64,000 nucleotides of DNA from Methylobacterium terrae (lineage in GTDB: Bacteria; Pseudomonadota; Alphaproteobacteria; Rhizobiales; Beijerinckiaceae), in NCBI RefSeq assembly GCF_003173755.1, contig NZ_CP029553.1, positions 4,178,001 through 4,242,000 of the forward strand, read 5' to 3'. Every line of letters starts with the position of its first letter. Position 1 is the stretch's first letter. A model generated the notes under the pieces. That model did not search any database, was not told where the DNA came from, and saw only the letters and a list, made by a program, of their open reading frames with translations. The position numbers and the translations under genes were made by a program. Shown here in pieces: positions 26,718-38,800 of the stretch.

Positions 26718-27201
26718 GCCGGGTGTGACGCGGCCGGCATCGACCGGGTGCCGGTCGCCGTTACATCCTTTCGCGCGCCGGGCGTCCATGCGAGCGAGTG
26801 CGGCCGAGATCCGCGTCCCGAGCCCGTCGGCGCAGTCATCATCCACGGCGGCGAGACCGAGCGGGCGGCCCGATCACGCACAGGCCGTTCGCCTCCTCCA
26901 TCAGCCGGCGTCTCCGAACCCCGTTTCGGGACGATGTTCTTTCGGCGACCACGCGATTTCTTGCCGGGGCAACGGCCGTCCGCCCCGACCGGCCGCACCT
27001 CATGAGTTTTTAACTCTTAAATAAATCCGGTTAGCCCTTCAGATGAATAAAGCATTGGCGGGTGACACCGCGCAATTAAACTTGCGGGGTAATTTTTTAT
27101 AGGCTATACCCTTGGGTAAGGACAGCACTGGCGCGACCGAGCCTGGTCGTCTCGCCGCATGGGACGCGCGCCGGCCGCCTCAAACCCAAGGTCCGCCGCT
27201 C
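26718..27201. other. Intergenic region with AT-rich stretch upstream of diguanylate cyclase
   Basis: No convincing gene. The first 280 bases are ordinary GC-rich sequence with small spurious frames. From about 27000 the sequence becomes markedly AT-rich (GAGTTTTTAACTC inverted repeat at 27004-27016, then AATAAAGC and TAATTTTTTATAGGC), which marks the likely promoter region of the diguanylate cyclase gene. A TTG at 27112 is in frame with that gene but has poor ribosome-binding sequence. Confidence 0.4.
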
Positions 27202-28011
<810 letters not shown>

Positions 28012-28033
28012 GCCCCGGGCCCGCACCGGCCAG

Positions 28034-28060
28034 AAAAAAGGCCGCCCTTGCGAGGCGGCC
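28034..28060 (-). terminator. Rho-independent terminator (minus strand)
   Basis: Read on the minus strand: GGCCGCC (28060-28054), loop of seven, GGCGGCC (28046-28040), then six T (28039-28034). Strong stem plus T-run makes this a confident terminator. It is 157 bases beyond the end of the peptide transporter operon, or it ends a short transcript starting near the palindrome at 28123-28138. Confidence 0.8.
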
Positions 28061-28122
28061 CGAAGTCTAGGGAGGAAACGCCCAAGAAGGGCAGCACCGC
28101 CACGACGCCATCGCCGCGGTGC

Positions 28123-28138
28123 GTGAAATCGATTTCAC
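28123..28138. promoter_or_regulatory. Perfect 16-bp palindrome GTGAAATCGATTTCAC
   Basis: Eight-base arms with no spacer and unusual A+T content for this locus, sited between the converging diguanylate cyclase gene and the peptide transporter operon. The spacing does not match the Crp pattern (TGTGA-N6-TCACA). It looks like an operator for a dimeric regulator; no adjacent regulator gene explains it. Confidence 0.5.
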
Positions 28139-28216
28139 ACATCGCGCTGCCGCCGGCAAGCGAGGCGCTGGAGGGGCCGCCATGCGCCGGCGACATGACG
28201 CCTCGTCATTCTCCCG

Positions 28217-29028
<812 letters not shown>

Positions 29029-29032
<4 letters not shown>

Positions 29033-29847
29033 CGGGCGCCTCCGGCGGCGTGGTTCCCGCCGAGGCCGGCCCTGGCCCGGCGCGGCAGCGCCGCGATCAG
29101 GTCGCGGGTGTACTGCGCCGCGGGACGGCGCAGCACCGCCTCGGTCGGCCCCTCCTCCACCGCCCGGCCGCGGCACATCACCAGGGTCCGGTCGGTGCTG
29201 CGGGCGATCACCCCGAGGTCGTGGCTGATGAGGATCAGGGACAGGCCGAGATCGGCCACCAGCTCGTCGAGGATGTCGAGGATCTCCTTCTGCACCGTGA
29301 CGTCGAGGGCCGTGGTCGGCTCATCGGCGATCAGGAGGTCGGGCTTCAACGCCAGCGCGATCGCGATGCCGACCCGCTGGCGCTGGCCGCCGGACATCTC
29401 GTGCGGGTAGCTGTCGATGCGGCGCGCGGGATCGGGGATCCGCACCCGGTCGAGGAGGCGGAGCGCCTCGGCGCGCGCCTCGGCCCGGCCGGTTCCGCGG
29501 TGCAGGCGCAGGCCCTCGGCGATCTGCCGGCCCGCGGTCATGGCGGGGTTGAGCGCCGTCATCGGCTCCTGGAAGATCATGCCGATGCGCCGGCCGCGCA
29601 AGGAGCACAGCTCGCGCTCGCTCAGCCCCAGGATGTTCTTTCCCTCGAGCAGGATCTCGCCGGAGGTGCGGGCGCCCCCCGGCAGGAGCCCGATGGTCGC
29701 GAGCGACAGCATCGACTTGCCCGAGCCCGACTCGCCGACGATGCCGAGGCTCTCGCCGCGCCCGACCTCGATTGAGACGTCGTCGACGACGTGCACCGGG
29801 CCGTCGCGTCCCGGAAAGGCGATGGAGAGGTTGCGGATCGCGAGCAT
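29029..29847 (-). CDS. Peptide/nickel-type ABC transporter ATP-binding protein (DppD/OppD type)
   Basis: 272-aa ATPase. Walker A GESGSGKSML, signature MSGGQRQRVGIAIAL, Walker B LLIADEPTTALD and C-terminal RRPAAQYTRDLIAALP. Note Met for the usual Thr/Ser in the Walker A end (GKSM), which occurs in some Opp ATPases. ATG at 29847 overlaps by one base the stop of the upstream permease gene. Confidence 0.88.
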
Positions 29848-30689
29848 CAGGAGGCCTGCCGGCGGCGCGGATCGAGGCGGGCGGCGAGCCCGTCGCCCAG
29901 GAGGTTGAGGCCGAGCACCGCGGCCGCGATCGTGAGGCCGGGGGCGAGGGCGAGGTGGGGCGCCTGGGTGAGGTAGGTCTGCGACTCCGCCAACATCCTC
30001 CCCCAGGTCGGGGCCGGCGGCGGCAGGCCGAGTCCGAGGAAGCTCAGGCCCGCCTCGGTCAGGATCGACATGGCGAGCTGGATCGTGACCTGGACGATGA
30101 TCTGCCCGGCGATGTTGGGCAGCACGTGCTCGGCCGTGATCCGCGCCGTGCCCTTGCCGGCCATGCGCGCCGCCATGATGTACTCCCGCGCCCAGATCTG
30201 CATCGCCGCGCCGCGGGTGACCCGGGCGAAGACCGGGATCATGAACACCCCGATGGCGATGATCGCGGTCAGCGCGCCCGGGCCGAGCAGTGCGCCCAGC
30301 ATGATCGCCGACAGGATCGGCGGCAGGGCGAACAGCGCGTCGCAGATCCGCATCAGCACCGCGTCGAGCCGAGGCCCCGCGGCGGCGGCGACGCCGGCGA
30401 GCGTGCCGAGCACCGCCCCCAGGCCTACCGCCGCGAACGCGACGGTGAGCGAGTTGAAGGCGCCGCGCATCAGCATCGAGGCGACGTCGCGCCCGAGATG
30501 GTCGGTGCCGAGGAGCCCTGAGACCAGCGGCCCCTTCAGCTTCTGCAGGATGCGCATCCGGGTCGGGTCCTCGGGGGTCCAGACCAGGGAAAGGAGCGCC
30601 GCCCCGACGAGGAACGCCGTCAGGATGCCGCCGACGAGGAGCGCGACGCTGCCGGGGCGGAGCCGGGGGCGCAGGGCGAGCGCCGTCAC
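29847..30689 (-). CDS. Peptide/nickel-type ABC transporter permease (DppC type)
   Basis: 280-aa permease with about six membrane spans. The N-terminal part has TDHLGRDVASMLMRGA, the usual DppC segment just after the first span, and the coupling segment EYIMAARMAGKGTARI. Start GTG at 30689 after GAGGAGG, overlapping the DppB-type stop (GTGA). Substrate cannot be told from the permease. Confidence 0.87.
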   Translation of the reverse strand: MTALALRPRLRPGSVALLVGGILTAFLVGAALLSLVWTPEDPTRMRILQKLKGPLVSGLLGTDHLGRDVASMLMRGAFNSLTVAFAAVGLGAVLGTLAGVAAAAGPRLDAVLMRICDALFALPPILSAIMLGALLGPGALTAIIAIGVFMIPVFARVTRGAAMQIWAREYIMAARMAGKGTARITAEHVLPNIAGQIIVQVTIQLAMSILTEAGLSFLGLGLPPPAPTWGRMLAESQTYLTQAPHLALAPGLTIAAAVLGLNLLGDGLAARLDPRRRQAS

Positions 30690-31630
30690 GCGCGCCTCCT
30701 CAGGCGGGGATCGACCAGGGTGTAGAGCAGGTCGACGCCGAGATTGACCGCGATCACCACGGTGGCGAACACCATCACGACGTTCTGGATCACGATGAGG
30801 TCGCGCTGCGCCAGCGCCTGCCAGGCGAGCCGGCCCATGCCCGGCAGGGTGAACACGTTCTCGACCAGCACCGCGCCGCCGATCAGGAACGAGATCTGCA
30901 GGCCCAGCATGGTGATGACCGGCACCATCGCGTTCGGCACGGCGTGGCGCCACAGCGCCCGCGAGACCGAGGCGCCCTTGGCCCGGGCGGTGCGCACGAA
31001 ATCCTCGTTCATCACCTCGACGACGGAGGCCCGCGTCACCCGGGTCAGCACCGCCGATTGCGGGATCGCGAGCGCGAGCGCCGGGAGGAGCAGGGCGCGG
31101 AACGCCGCCACGGGCTCGCCCCAGCCCGGGAAGCCGCCGGCCGGCAGCCAGCCGAGGCCCAAAGCCACCACCATGATGAGCAGGAGCCCGATCCAGAAGT
31201 TCGGGACCGCGATGCCTCCTTGCGCGTAGAGGGTGGCGGCGCCGTCGGCCACGCCGCCGGGCCGCGCCGCCGCGGTGACGCCGAGCGGCAGCGCGATGCC
31301 GACCGCGAGGAGAACGGCCAGTCCGGTGAGCGGCAGCGTCACCGCCAGCCGCTCGAGGATCAGCCCACCCACCGGCACGCCGTAGGTGTAGGACAGACCC
31401 ATGTTGCCGCTCGTCAGCCCGCCGAGCCAGCGCAGGTAGCGGAGGACCGCCGGCGCATCGAGGCCCATCTGGGCACGCAGGGCCGCGAGCGTCTCCGGGG
31501 TCGCCGAGGTGCCGAGCATCGCCGAGGCGGGGTCCCCGGGTACGATCTCCATCATGCCGAAGACGAGCACCGAGATCAGCAGGAAGGTGACGGCGAAGCC
31601 GGCCGCGCGGCGGAGGAGGTGCCTCAGCAT
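30686..31630 (-). CDS. Peptide/nickel-type ABC transporter permease (DppB type)
   Basis: 314-aa permease; first span LRRAAGFAVTFLLISVLVFG followed by the family motif IVPGDPASAMLG and the coupling segment DFVRTARAKGASVSRAL. About six spans. It is separated from the binding-protein gene by 324 bases that hold palindromic element A2. Confidence 0.88.
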   Translation of the reverse strand: MLRHLLRRAAGFAVTFLLISVLVFGMMEIVPGDPASAMLGTSATPETLAALRAQMGLDAPAVLRYLRWLGGLTSGNMGLSYTYGVPVGGLILERLAVTLPLTGLAVLLAVGIALPLGVTAAARPGGVADGAATLYAQGGIAVPNFWIGLLLIMVVALGLGWLPAGGFPGWGEPVAAFRALLLPALALAIPQSAVLTRVTRASVVEVMNEDFVRTARAKGASVSRALWRHAVPNAMVPVITMLGLQISFLIGGAVLVENVFTLPGMGRLAWQALAQRDLIVIQNVVMVFATVVIAVNLGVDLLYTLVDPRLRRRA

Positions 31631-31717
31631 GGGGTGGACTCGGGCATTGGGAGCGCTCTTGGTGTGGCAGTCATCGGAGCTGGCAAGCGCTCCCCCCGCT
31701 GCATGGAGCGCGGGTCT

Positions 31718-31911
31718 CTCCTCTCCCCGCGGGCGGGGAGAAGGCCGTGGTCCCGTTCAGGGACCAGGGCAAGCGGAGGCGCAGCCGGAGCGAGGGTGAG
31801 GGGGTGTTGCCGGATGAGGCTCCTTCCGGCAACACCCCCTCACCTTCGGCTGCCGCCTCGCTCCGTCGACGACGAGGTCGCCGAAGCCCTCTCCCCGCCC
31901 GCGGGGAGAGG
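31718..31911. repeat. 194-bp palindromic intergenic element, copy A2
   Basis: Same family as A1: starts CTCCTCTCCCCGCGGGCGGG at 31718 and ends with the complementary CCCGCGGGGAGAGG at 31911, with internal GAGGGTGAGGGGGTG facing CACCCCCTCACC. It fills most of the gap between the binding-protein gene and the first permease gene of the peptide transporter operon. No gene is visible in this gap. Confidence 0.82.
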
Positions 31912-31954
31912 AAACGCTCACATCAGCCGCGAGACCTTACCCGTGGCCGGATAT

Positions 31955-33475
31955 CTACTCCGTCCATCGCACCTCGGTCAGGTCGTTCGACGGCACCGGC
32001 TCGTTCTTCCAGAATCCCGTGAGCTTGGCCTTCCACACGCTGAGCTTCGGCAGCACGAACAGGAACAGGGCCGGCACGTCCTCGGCCAGGATCCCTTGCG
32101 CCTCGCCGTAGAGCGTCAGCCGCGTCGCCTCGTCGGTGGCCGCGGCGGCTCTCGCCACGACGTCGTTGAAGGCCGGGTTCTTGTAGCCGAAATAATACGG
32201 ATCGTTCGCATAGATCGCGATGTCCATCGGCTCGGCATGGGCGATGACCGTCATGTCGAAGCTGCGGTCGCGCATCACCTCCTGCACCCACTTGGCCGGG
32301 AACTCGGTCGGCACGATGGTCATCGTCACGCCGACCTCGGAGAACATCGCCTGCAGGATTTCCGCCGTGCGGGTGGCGTAGGCCATCTGCGGCGACTTGA
32401 AAGTGAAGGTCAGGCCCTTGGCGTAGCCGGCCTCCGCCAGCAGCGCCTTCGCCTTCTTGGGATCGTAGGGATAGACCCCCGTCAGGTCCCTGTAGCCCGG
32501 GTCGTTGGGCGTGTAGTGGCTGCCGATGGCCGCGCCGTAGCCCGAATAGGCGCCCTCGATCAGGAGCTTGCGGTCGACCGCCATCATCAGCGCCTGGCGC
32601 ACGCGCTTGTCGGCGAAGGGCTTTCCGGCATTGTTCATGCCGGCCACGACCTTCATCTCGGTCAGGCCCGGCTCGGCCGTGAACGCCTTGTCCTTCTGGA
32701 AGGCGGCGTAGAGCTCCGGCGCCGGCAGCAGCGGGAAGGCGTCGACGTCGCCGGCGCGCAGAGCCGCCGCGGCGGCCTGGGGATCGCCGATGAAGCGGAA
32801 CGTGACCTTGTCGAGGTGGACCTTGCGGGCCGCGTCCCAGTGATCGGGGCTGCGCGTCAGCTCGACCCGGTCGCCCTTGCGCCAGGCGGAGAAGCGGAAC
32901 GGCCCGGTGCCGACCGGATTGGTCTTGAGGCCGTCGCGCGACTTCGGCTCGACCATCACCGCCGCCGGGAGGCCGAGCCAGAACAGCAGGTTGCCCGACG
33001 GCTTCGACAGCGTGAGGACCAGGGTCTGCGGGTCCGGCGCCGTCGCTTCGGCGATGACCGCGTAGAGCGCCTTCTGCGGGTTGACCGAGCCCGGCGCCCG
33101 GATCGCGTCGAGGGCGAATTTCGCGGTGTTGGCGTCGAACGCCTCGCCGTTGTGGAACTTCACCCCGGTCTGGAGCGCGAAGGTGTAGGTCAGGCCGTCG
33201 GGCGAAACGGTCCAGCTCTTCGCCAGCTGCGGCTGCACCTTGCCGTCGCGGTCGACCCGGGTCAGGCCCTCGAACACGTTCTGCCACACCACCTGGCCGA
33301 TCACCGTCGGGGCGGCGCTGGTCGGGTCGAGGCCCGGCGGCTCCACCGGCATGCCCAGCACGAGGTCGGTGCGCGGCGCGGCCTGGACCGAGCCGACGAG
33401 GCCCGGAATCGCGAGCGCGGCCAGGAGGGCGCCCGCCAGGAGGCGACGGCGTGAGGAGCGCGTGCGTAGAACCAT
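31955..33475 (-). CDS. Peptide-type ABC transporter substrate-binding protein (SBP family 5)
   Basis: 506-aa family 5 solute-binding protein. Signal peptide residues 1-33 with SSRRRLLAGALLAALAIPGL and an A-Q-A type cleavage site (the double Arg could also suit Tat). The core has VEPPGLDPTSA, WTVSPDGLTYTFAL, KFHNGEAFDANTAKF and PVGTGPFRFSAW, all standard for this family. First gene of the operon. Family members bind peptides, glutathione, nickel complexes or opines; no ligand is assigned. Confidence 0.88.
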   Translation of the reverse strand: MVLRTRSSRRRLLAGALLAALAIPGLVGSVQAAPRTDLVLGMPVEPPGLDPTSAAPTVIGQVVWQNVFEGLTRVDRDGKVQPQLAKSWTVSPDGLTYTFALQTGVKFHNGEAFDANTAKFALDAIRAPGSVNPQKALYAVIAEATAPDPQTLVLTLSKPSGNLLFWLGLPAAVMVEPKSRDGLKTNPVGTGPFRFSAWRKGDRVELTRSPDHWDAARKVHLDKVTFRFIGDPQAAAAALRAGDVDAFPLLPAPELYAAFQKDKAFTAEPGLTEMKVVAGMNNAGKPFADKRVRQALMMAVDRKLLIEGAYSGYGAAIGSHYTPNDPGYRDLTGVYPYDPKKAKALLAEAGYAKGLTFTFKSPQMAYATRTAEILQAMFSEVGVTMTIVPTEFPAKWVQEVMRDRSFDMTVIAHAEPMDIAIYANDPYYFGYKNPAFNDVVARAAAATDEATRLTLYGEAQGILAEDVPALFLFVLPKLSVWKAKLTGFWKNEPVPSNDLTEVRWTE

Positions 33476-33576
33476 GAAACCCCCGCTGTCCGGCCGCCTC
33501 TCCGGGCGGCCGGGGTGATGCCGCTAGGAGATCAGGATTTTTGGCGTGGCCGCAACAGCGATCTGGCGACGAGGTC

Positions 33577-34008
33577 TCAGGCCGCCGGGGTTTCGACCAC
33601 TAGGCGCGCCGCCGCCTCACCCGCCGCCCCGAGCGGCGCCGGCCGCCGCGTGTCCTTGGCCAGCAGCACGCAGATCGATTCCGCCTCCCCCGCCACCGTG
33701 TCGCCGGTGAGGATCCGGTGGCGGAAACCGAGCGAGGTGCGCCCCGCCCGGGCGAGCCAGGTCGCGGTGCGGACCCGGCCCGGATAGTGCAGCTCGGCCC
33801 GGTAATCGATGACGAAGCGGGCGATGACGAAGAAGGTGTCGGGAGTGAGCAAGGGGGTCAGGTGGGTCCCGAAGAACTGCACCCGCCCGCTCTCACAGAA
33901 GGCGGCGAAGACCGCGTTGTTGACGTGGCCGTTGGCGTCCGTGTCGCGGTAGCGCAGCACGTCCTCGCTCCACAGCACCCGCGGATCGCCCTCGAGCCCG
34001 TCGGTCAT
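33577..34008 (-). CDS. Hotdog-fold acyl-CoA thioesterase
   Basis: 143-aa YbgC/4-hydroxybenzoyl-CoA thioesterase-type protein. The active-site region RYRDTDANGHVNNAVF contains the catalytic Asp in DTDANGHVNN. The rest, with VIDYRAELHYPGRVR and FRHRILTGDTVAGEAES, is the usual hotdog strand pattern. Located 17 bases after truB in the same direction, so co-transcribed with the translation operon, though its role there is unclear. Confidence 0.85.
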   Translation of the reverse strand: MTDGLEGDPRVLWSEDVLRYRDTDANGHVNNAVFAAFCESGRVQFFGTHLTPLLTPDTFFVIARFVIDYRAELHYPGRVRTATWLARAGRTSLGFRHRILTGDTVAGEAESICVLLAKDTRRPAPLGAAGEAAARLVVETPAA

Positions 34009-34025
34009 CGCCCTGGTCCTCCGTC

Positions 34026-35123
34026 TCAGCCGTTGCGCGGGGCGGTGCCGCCGAGGTGGAACACCCGGTGCGGCACGAGTTCACCCCGCTCGACGTCGCC
34101 GACCGCGACGAGCACGCCGCCGCAGGTCGCGTAGGCCTTGCCCTCGGTCGGTGCGTCGCGGCCGCGCAGGATCACCGGCTGACCGCGCATCAGCCGCATC
34201 GCCATGTCGCGGGAGACCGGCACGTGCGGTACGGCGTCGAGCGCCGTCTCGACCGGGCGCAGGAGAGCGGCGTTGGCCTCGGCCTCGGCGGCTTCCAGCG
34301 CCGCGACGGTGCAGGACTGGTCCTCGACGAAGGGACCGACGCGGGTGCGGCGCAGGGCCGAGACGTGGCCGTAGCAGCCGAGCGCCCGGCCGAGGTCGCG
34401 GGCGATGGCGCGCACGTAGGTGCCCTTGCCGCACTCGGCCTCGATCACCGTGCGCTCGGGGCTATGGGCGACGATCGCCAGCCGGTCGATCTGCACCGGC
34501 CGGGCGACCAGCTCGACCACCTCGCCGTCGCGGGCGAGGTCGTAGGCGCGCTCGCCCTGGATCTTGATCGCCGAGTAGCGCGGCGGCACCTGCTCGATCG
34601 CGCCGACGAAGCGCGGCAGCATCGCCTCGACCTGCTCCTGGGTCGGGCGGTCGTCCGAGGTCGCGACCGGGCGCCCTTCCGCGTCGTCGGTGTCGGTCTC
34701 GACGCCCCAGGTCACCGCGAAGACGTAGGCCTTGCGGCCGTCCATCACGAACGGCACGGTCTTGGTCGCCTCGCCGAGCGCGATCGGCAGGATGCCGGAG
34801 GCGAGCGGGTCGAGGGTGCCGGCATGGCCGGCCTTCTTGGCGTTGAGCGCCCGCTTGACCGCCGCGACCGCGTGGGTCGAAGTCATGCCGACGCCCTTGT
34901 CGAGGATCACCCAGCCGCTGATCTCGCGGCGCTTGGGCCGGTCGCCCGGCGGGCGGCCGCGGCCGCGGGGCCGGTCGTGTCTCGGACCATCCTGCCGCGG
35001 CCCGTCATGCCGCTGGCCGTCGTGCCGCTGGCCGTCCTGGCGCGGGGCTCCGTCGCGGCCTTCGCGCGCGGGGCGGGCCGCCGGCGGCGGGGGCTCTGCG
35101 GGCTGATCCTCGTGCATCGTCAT
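34026..35123 (-). CDS. truB: tRNA pseudouridine-55 synthase with long N-terminal extension
   Basis: 365 aa. Makes pseudouridine 55 in the T-loop of tRNAs. The catalytic Asp lies in [20 protein letters not shown]. The TruB core starts at about residue 70 with [19 protein letters not shown]. The first 65 residues are an extra basic, low-complexity tail made of QDG/RHDGQ-like repeats ([20 protein letters not shown]). Conserved order after rbfA supports the assignment. The tail is absent from E. coli TruB and may add unspecific RNA binding. Confidence 0.95.
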   Translation of the reverse strand: MTMHEDQPAEPPPPAARPAREGRDGAPRQDGQRHDGQRHDGPRQDGPRHDRPRGRGRPPGDRPKRREISGWVILDKGVGMTSTHAVAAVKRALNAKKAGHAGTLDPLASGILPIALGEATKTVPFVMDGRKAYVFAVTWGVETDTDDAEGRPVATSDDRPTQEQVEAMLPRFVGAIEQVPPRYSAIKIQGERAYDLARDGEVVELVARPVQIDRLAIVAHSPERTVIEAECGKGTYVRAIARDLGRALGCYGHVSALRRTRVGPFVEDQSCTVAALEAAEAEANAALLRPVETALDAVPHVPVSRDMAMRLMRGQPVILRGRDAPTEGKAYATCGGVLVAVGDVERGELVPHRVFHLGGTAPRNG

Positions 35124-35242
35124 CGTCGTGTCCGTTCTCGAACGGCGGCGGCCGCGGGACGTGTCGCCCGCGTTGGTCCGCCCCGATCCTGTGGAAGCTC
35201 AAGTCTTCAGCCGGGCGCCGGTTCGACACCCCGGGTGCGGCC

Positions 35243-35653
35243 TTACTCCTCGGTGTCCGGCTCGGACCCGAGGTCGCGCTGGACCTTCTCGCTGCGCAGG
35301 AGCCTGTCGATGCGCGCCGCCTCGTCGAAGGTCTCGTCGCGGCGGAAGCGCAGGTCGGGGGCGAATTTCAGCGCCACCCGGCGCGCCACCTCCTGGCGCA
35401 GGACCTTCTTGTTGCGCTCCAGCGCCTCGATCACCGGGCGCTCGTCCTGGCCGCCGAGCGGCATGACGTAGGCGGTGGCGAGCTTGAGGTCCGGCGACAT
35501 CCGGACCTCCGGCACGGTGATCACGTGCTGGCTCAGGACCGGGTCCTGGATGTCGCCGCGGCTCAGCACCTCGGCGAGGGCGTGCCGCACGAGTTCGGCC
35601 ACGCGCTGCTGGCGCTGCGAGGGGCCGGTGGATTCCTGGGGTTTGCGCACCAT
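35243..35653 (-). CDS. rbfA: Ribosome-binding factor A
   Basis: 136-aa KH-fold protein that helps late maturation of the 30S subunit. It shows [38 protein letters not shown] and [20 protein letters not shown], which are clear RbfA landmarks. Located between infB and truB as in most bacteria. Confidence 0.95.
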   Translation of the reverse strand: MVRKPQESTGPSQRQQRVAELVRHALAEVLSRGDIQDPVLSQHVITVPEVRMSPDLKLATAYVMPLGGQDERPVIEALERNKKVLRQEVARRVALKFAPDLRFRRDETFDEAARIDRLLRSEKVQRDLGSEPDTEE

Positions 35654-35748
35654 CGTCTCTCCGGGCTCGGACCGGGCCGCGGGGGCAATCGTCCCGCAAG
35701 CGGCCTCGCGGCCGTCTCAAGGGCCCTCACGGCTGTCACCTGAACCGA

Positions 35749-35778
35749 CGAGCCCGGGACGCTGGCGTCCCGGGCTCG
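35749..35778. repeat. Perfect hairpin between infB and rbfA
   Basis: CGAGCCCGGGACGC (35749-35762) and its exact complement GCGTCCCGGGCTCG (35765-35778), 14-bp arms with two bases between. No T-run follows on the minus strand, so it is not a standard terminator. It sits in the 182-base gap inside the translation operon and may mark mRNA processing or a REP-type insertion. Confidence 0.6.
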
Positions 35779-35835
35779 CGGTCTCTCTCGAGGCCGCCGC
35801 CATGGCGGCGGACGGCCGATGGCAGCGGGTTCGCG

Positions 35836-38800
35836 TCAGAGCGTGCGACGCTCCTCGTGCACGATGTAGCACTCGATCACGTCGCGGGGACGCATGTCCT
35901 GGTAGTTCTCGAAGGCCATGCCGCATTCCTGGCCGGCCGCCACTTCCTTGGCGTCGTCCTTGAAGCGCTTGAGCTGCGAGAGCTTGCCCTCGTGCACCAC
36001 CACGTTGTCGCGGATGAGGCGGACATGGGCGCCGCGCTCGACCCGGCCGTCCTCGACCCGGCAACCGGCGATCTTGCCCACCTTCGAGACGTTGAAGATC
36101 TCGAGGATGCGCGCCTCGCCCAGGCGCTCCTCGCGGAGCGTCGGCGGGAGCAGGCCCGACATCGCCGCCTTCACGTCATCCACGAGGTCGTAGATGATGT
36201 TGTAGTAGCGGATCTCGACGCCCGCCCGCTCGGCGGCCTCGCGGGCCTCCTTGTGGGCGCGGACGTTGAAGCCGACCACGACCGCACCCGAGGCCTGGGC
36301 GAGCGTGATGTCCGATTCGGTGATGCCGCCGACACCCGTGTGCAGGATGCGGGCCGCCACCTCGTCGTTGCCGAGCTTCTCGAGCGAGCCGGCGATGGCC
36401 TCGACCGAGCCCTGCACGTCGCCCTTGATGACGAGCGGGAACTCCTTGCGGCCGGCGCCCTCCTTGAGGTCGCGCATCATGTCCATCAGCGTCCGGCCGG
36501 CACCGCTGCCGGTGGCCGCCGCGCGCTCGCGCTTCACGCGGGCCCGGTACTCGGTGACCTCGCGGGCCCGGGCCTCGTTCTCGACCACCGCGACGCGGTC
36601 GCCCGCCTCCGGCGTGCCGTTGAAGCCCAGCACCTCGACCGGCACCGACGGCGCCGCTTCCTTGGTGTTGCGGCCGGTATCGTCGACGAGGGCGCGCACG
36701 CGGCCCCACTCGGCGCCCGCCACCACGATGTCGCCGGTGCGCAGGGTGCCGCGCTCGACGAGCACCGTCGCCACCGGGCCGCGGCCGCGGTCGAGCTTGG
36801 CCTCGATCACCGTGCCTTCCGCCGACCGCTCCGGGTTGGCGCGCAGGTCCAGGATCTCGGCCTGGAGGGCGAGGCCCTCCAGGAGCTCGTCGAGGCCGTC
36901 CTTGGTCTTGGCCGAGACCTCGAACTCGAGGGTCTCGCCGCCCATCGACTCGACCTGGATGTCGTGCTGCAGGAGCTCGGTGCGCACCCGCTGCGGGTTC
37001 GCGTCGGGCTTGTCGATCTTGTTGATCGCCACGATCAGCGGCACCTCGGCCGCCTTGGCGTGGGAGATCGCCTCGATCGTCTGCGGCATGACGCCGTCAT
37101 CGGCCGCCACCACCAGCACCACGATGTCCGTCACCCTGGCGCCGCGGGCGCGCATCGAGGTGAAGGCGGCGTGGCCGGGGGTGTCGATGAAGGTGATCTT
37201 GCCGCCGGAGGGCGAGGTCACCTGGTAGGCGCCGATGTGCTGCGTGATGCCGCCCGCCTCGCCGGACACGACGTTGGCGTTGCGGATCGCGTCGAGCAGC
37301 GAGGTCTTGCCGTGGTCGACGTGGCCCATGATGGTCACGACCGGGGGACGCGGCTGGGTGTCGTCGTCGGTGTCGGCCTCGTCGAACAGGCCCTCCTCGA
37401 CGTCCGACTCCGCCACGCGGCGCACGGTGTGGCCGAGCTCCTCGGCGATGAGCTGCGCCGAATCCGAGTCGATCACGTCGGTGATCTTGTGGATCTGGCC
37501 CTGCTTCATCAGCATGCGGATGACGTCGACCGCCCGCTCGCTCATCCGGTTGGCGAGCTCCTGGATGGTGATCGTCTCCGGGATGACCACCTCGCGGGCC
37601 AGCTTCTCCTTCTGCTCCACCTGGCGGTGGCCGGTCAGGCGCTGGTTGCGGCGGCGGAACGAGGCGAGCGAACGGGTGCGCTCGTCCTCGCCCGAGGTCG
37701 CGGTCGCGATGGTCAGTCGGCCGCGGTTGCGGTCGCCGCCCGGGGATTTCGGCGTCTTGGGCGGGGTGATGACCTTGAGCGGCATGCCGGGACGGCGGAT
37801 GACCCGCTTGGTCTCGGCCTCCTCCTCCGCCGCGGCCGGACGGCCGGTGGCGGGGCGCGCCGCGCCGGCGGCGCCGGCGGTCTTGGCCGCGGCGGCCGCA
37901 GGCTTGGCGGCCGTCGGCTCGGGCTTGGCGGGCTCGGGCTCCGGCTTCGGCGCCGGGCGGGCCATGAAGTTCAGGTCGCGCGGCTTGCGGGCGTCGGCCG
38001 TCAGCGTGCGGCGCGGCTCGGCCGGGGCGCTCGGGCGGGTGATCCCGGTGCTCGGGGTCGCCGGACGGGTGCCGGCCGGAGCGGCCGGACGCGCGGCGGC
38101 GCCGGCCGGGGCACCCGGACGGGCGCCGGCGACGGCGGGACGCGCACCGGCGGCGGGGCGGGCGCCGGCCGGAGTGGCCGGGCGAGCCGCACCCGCGGCA
38201 GCCGCCGGGCGGGCGGCGGCCGGAGCCGTGGGACGCGGGGCAGCCGCGACCGGCGCCGTTGCGGCGGGCGCAGCCGCCGGAGCCGCGGGGGCCGGGGCGG
38301 CGGCAGCGGGAGCCGGGGCGGCGGCGGCACGGGCCGCATCCTCCTGGGCGCGGCGCTCGGCCTCCTCGGCGGCACGGCGCTTGCGCGCGTCCTCCTGGCG
38401 GCGGCGCTCCTCCTCCTCGTGCTTGCGGGCCTCGGCGGCCTCGCGCTCACGCTGCTCGGCGGCCTCGCGCTCGGTGCGGCGCTGCGCCTCCTCGGCGGCG
38501 CGGCGGCGCTCCTCCTCCTCGCGACGCTTGGCGTCGACGAGGGCGGCCATGCGGGCGCTCTGCTCCTGATCGCTCAGGGTGCGCAGCACGACGCCGGACC
38601 GCGCGGCGGCCGGGCGGTCCTGGCGCGAGCCGCCGGGACGTCCCTGCCCCTGCGGAGCGGAGCGCGCCTGGCTCGGCGCCGCGTCCTTCGGCGCAGCCGG
38701 GGCCGGCGCGCCGCCGGGGCGACGTTTCACCGTCTCGACCACGACCGACTTCGAGCGGCCATGGGAGAAGCTCTGGCGCACCGTCCCCTGCTCGATCGGA

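Noticed and set aside
27004..27016. GAGTTTTTAACTC inverted repeat as a specific operator
   Set aside because: Arms are only 5 bp in an AT-rich promoter region; chance occurrence cannot be excluded, so only noted.
28123..28138. Crp-type site
   Set aside because: Arms resemble TGTGA/TCACA but the spacer is eight, not six, and the flanking base does not match.
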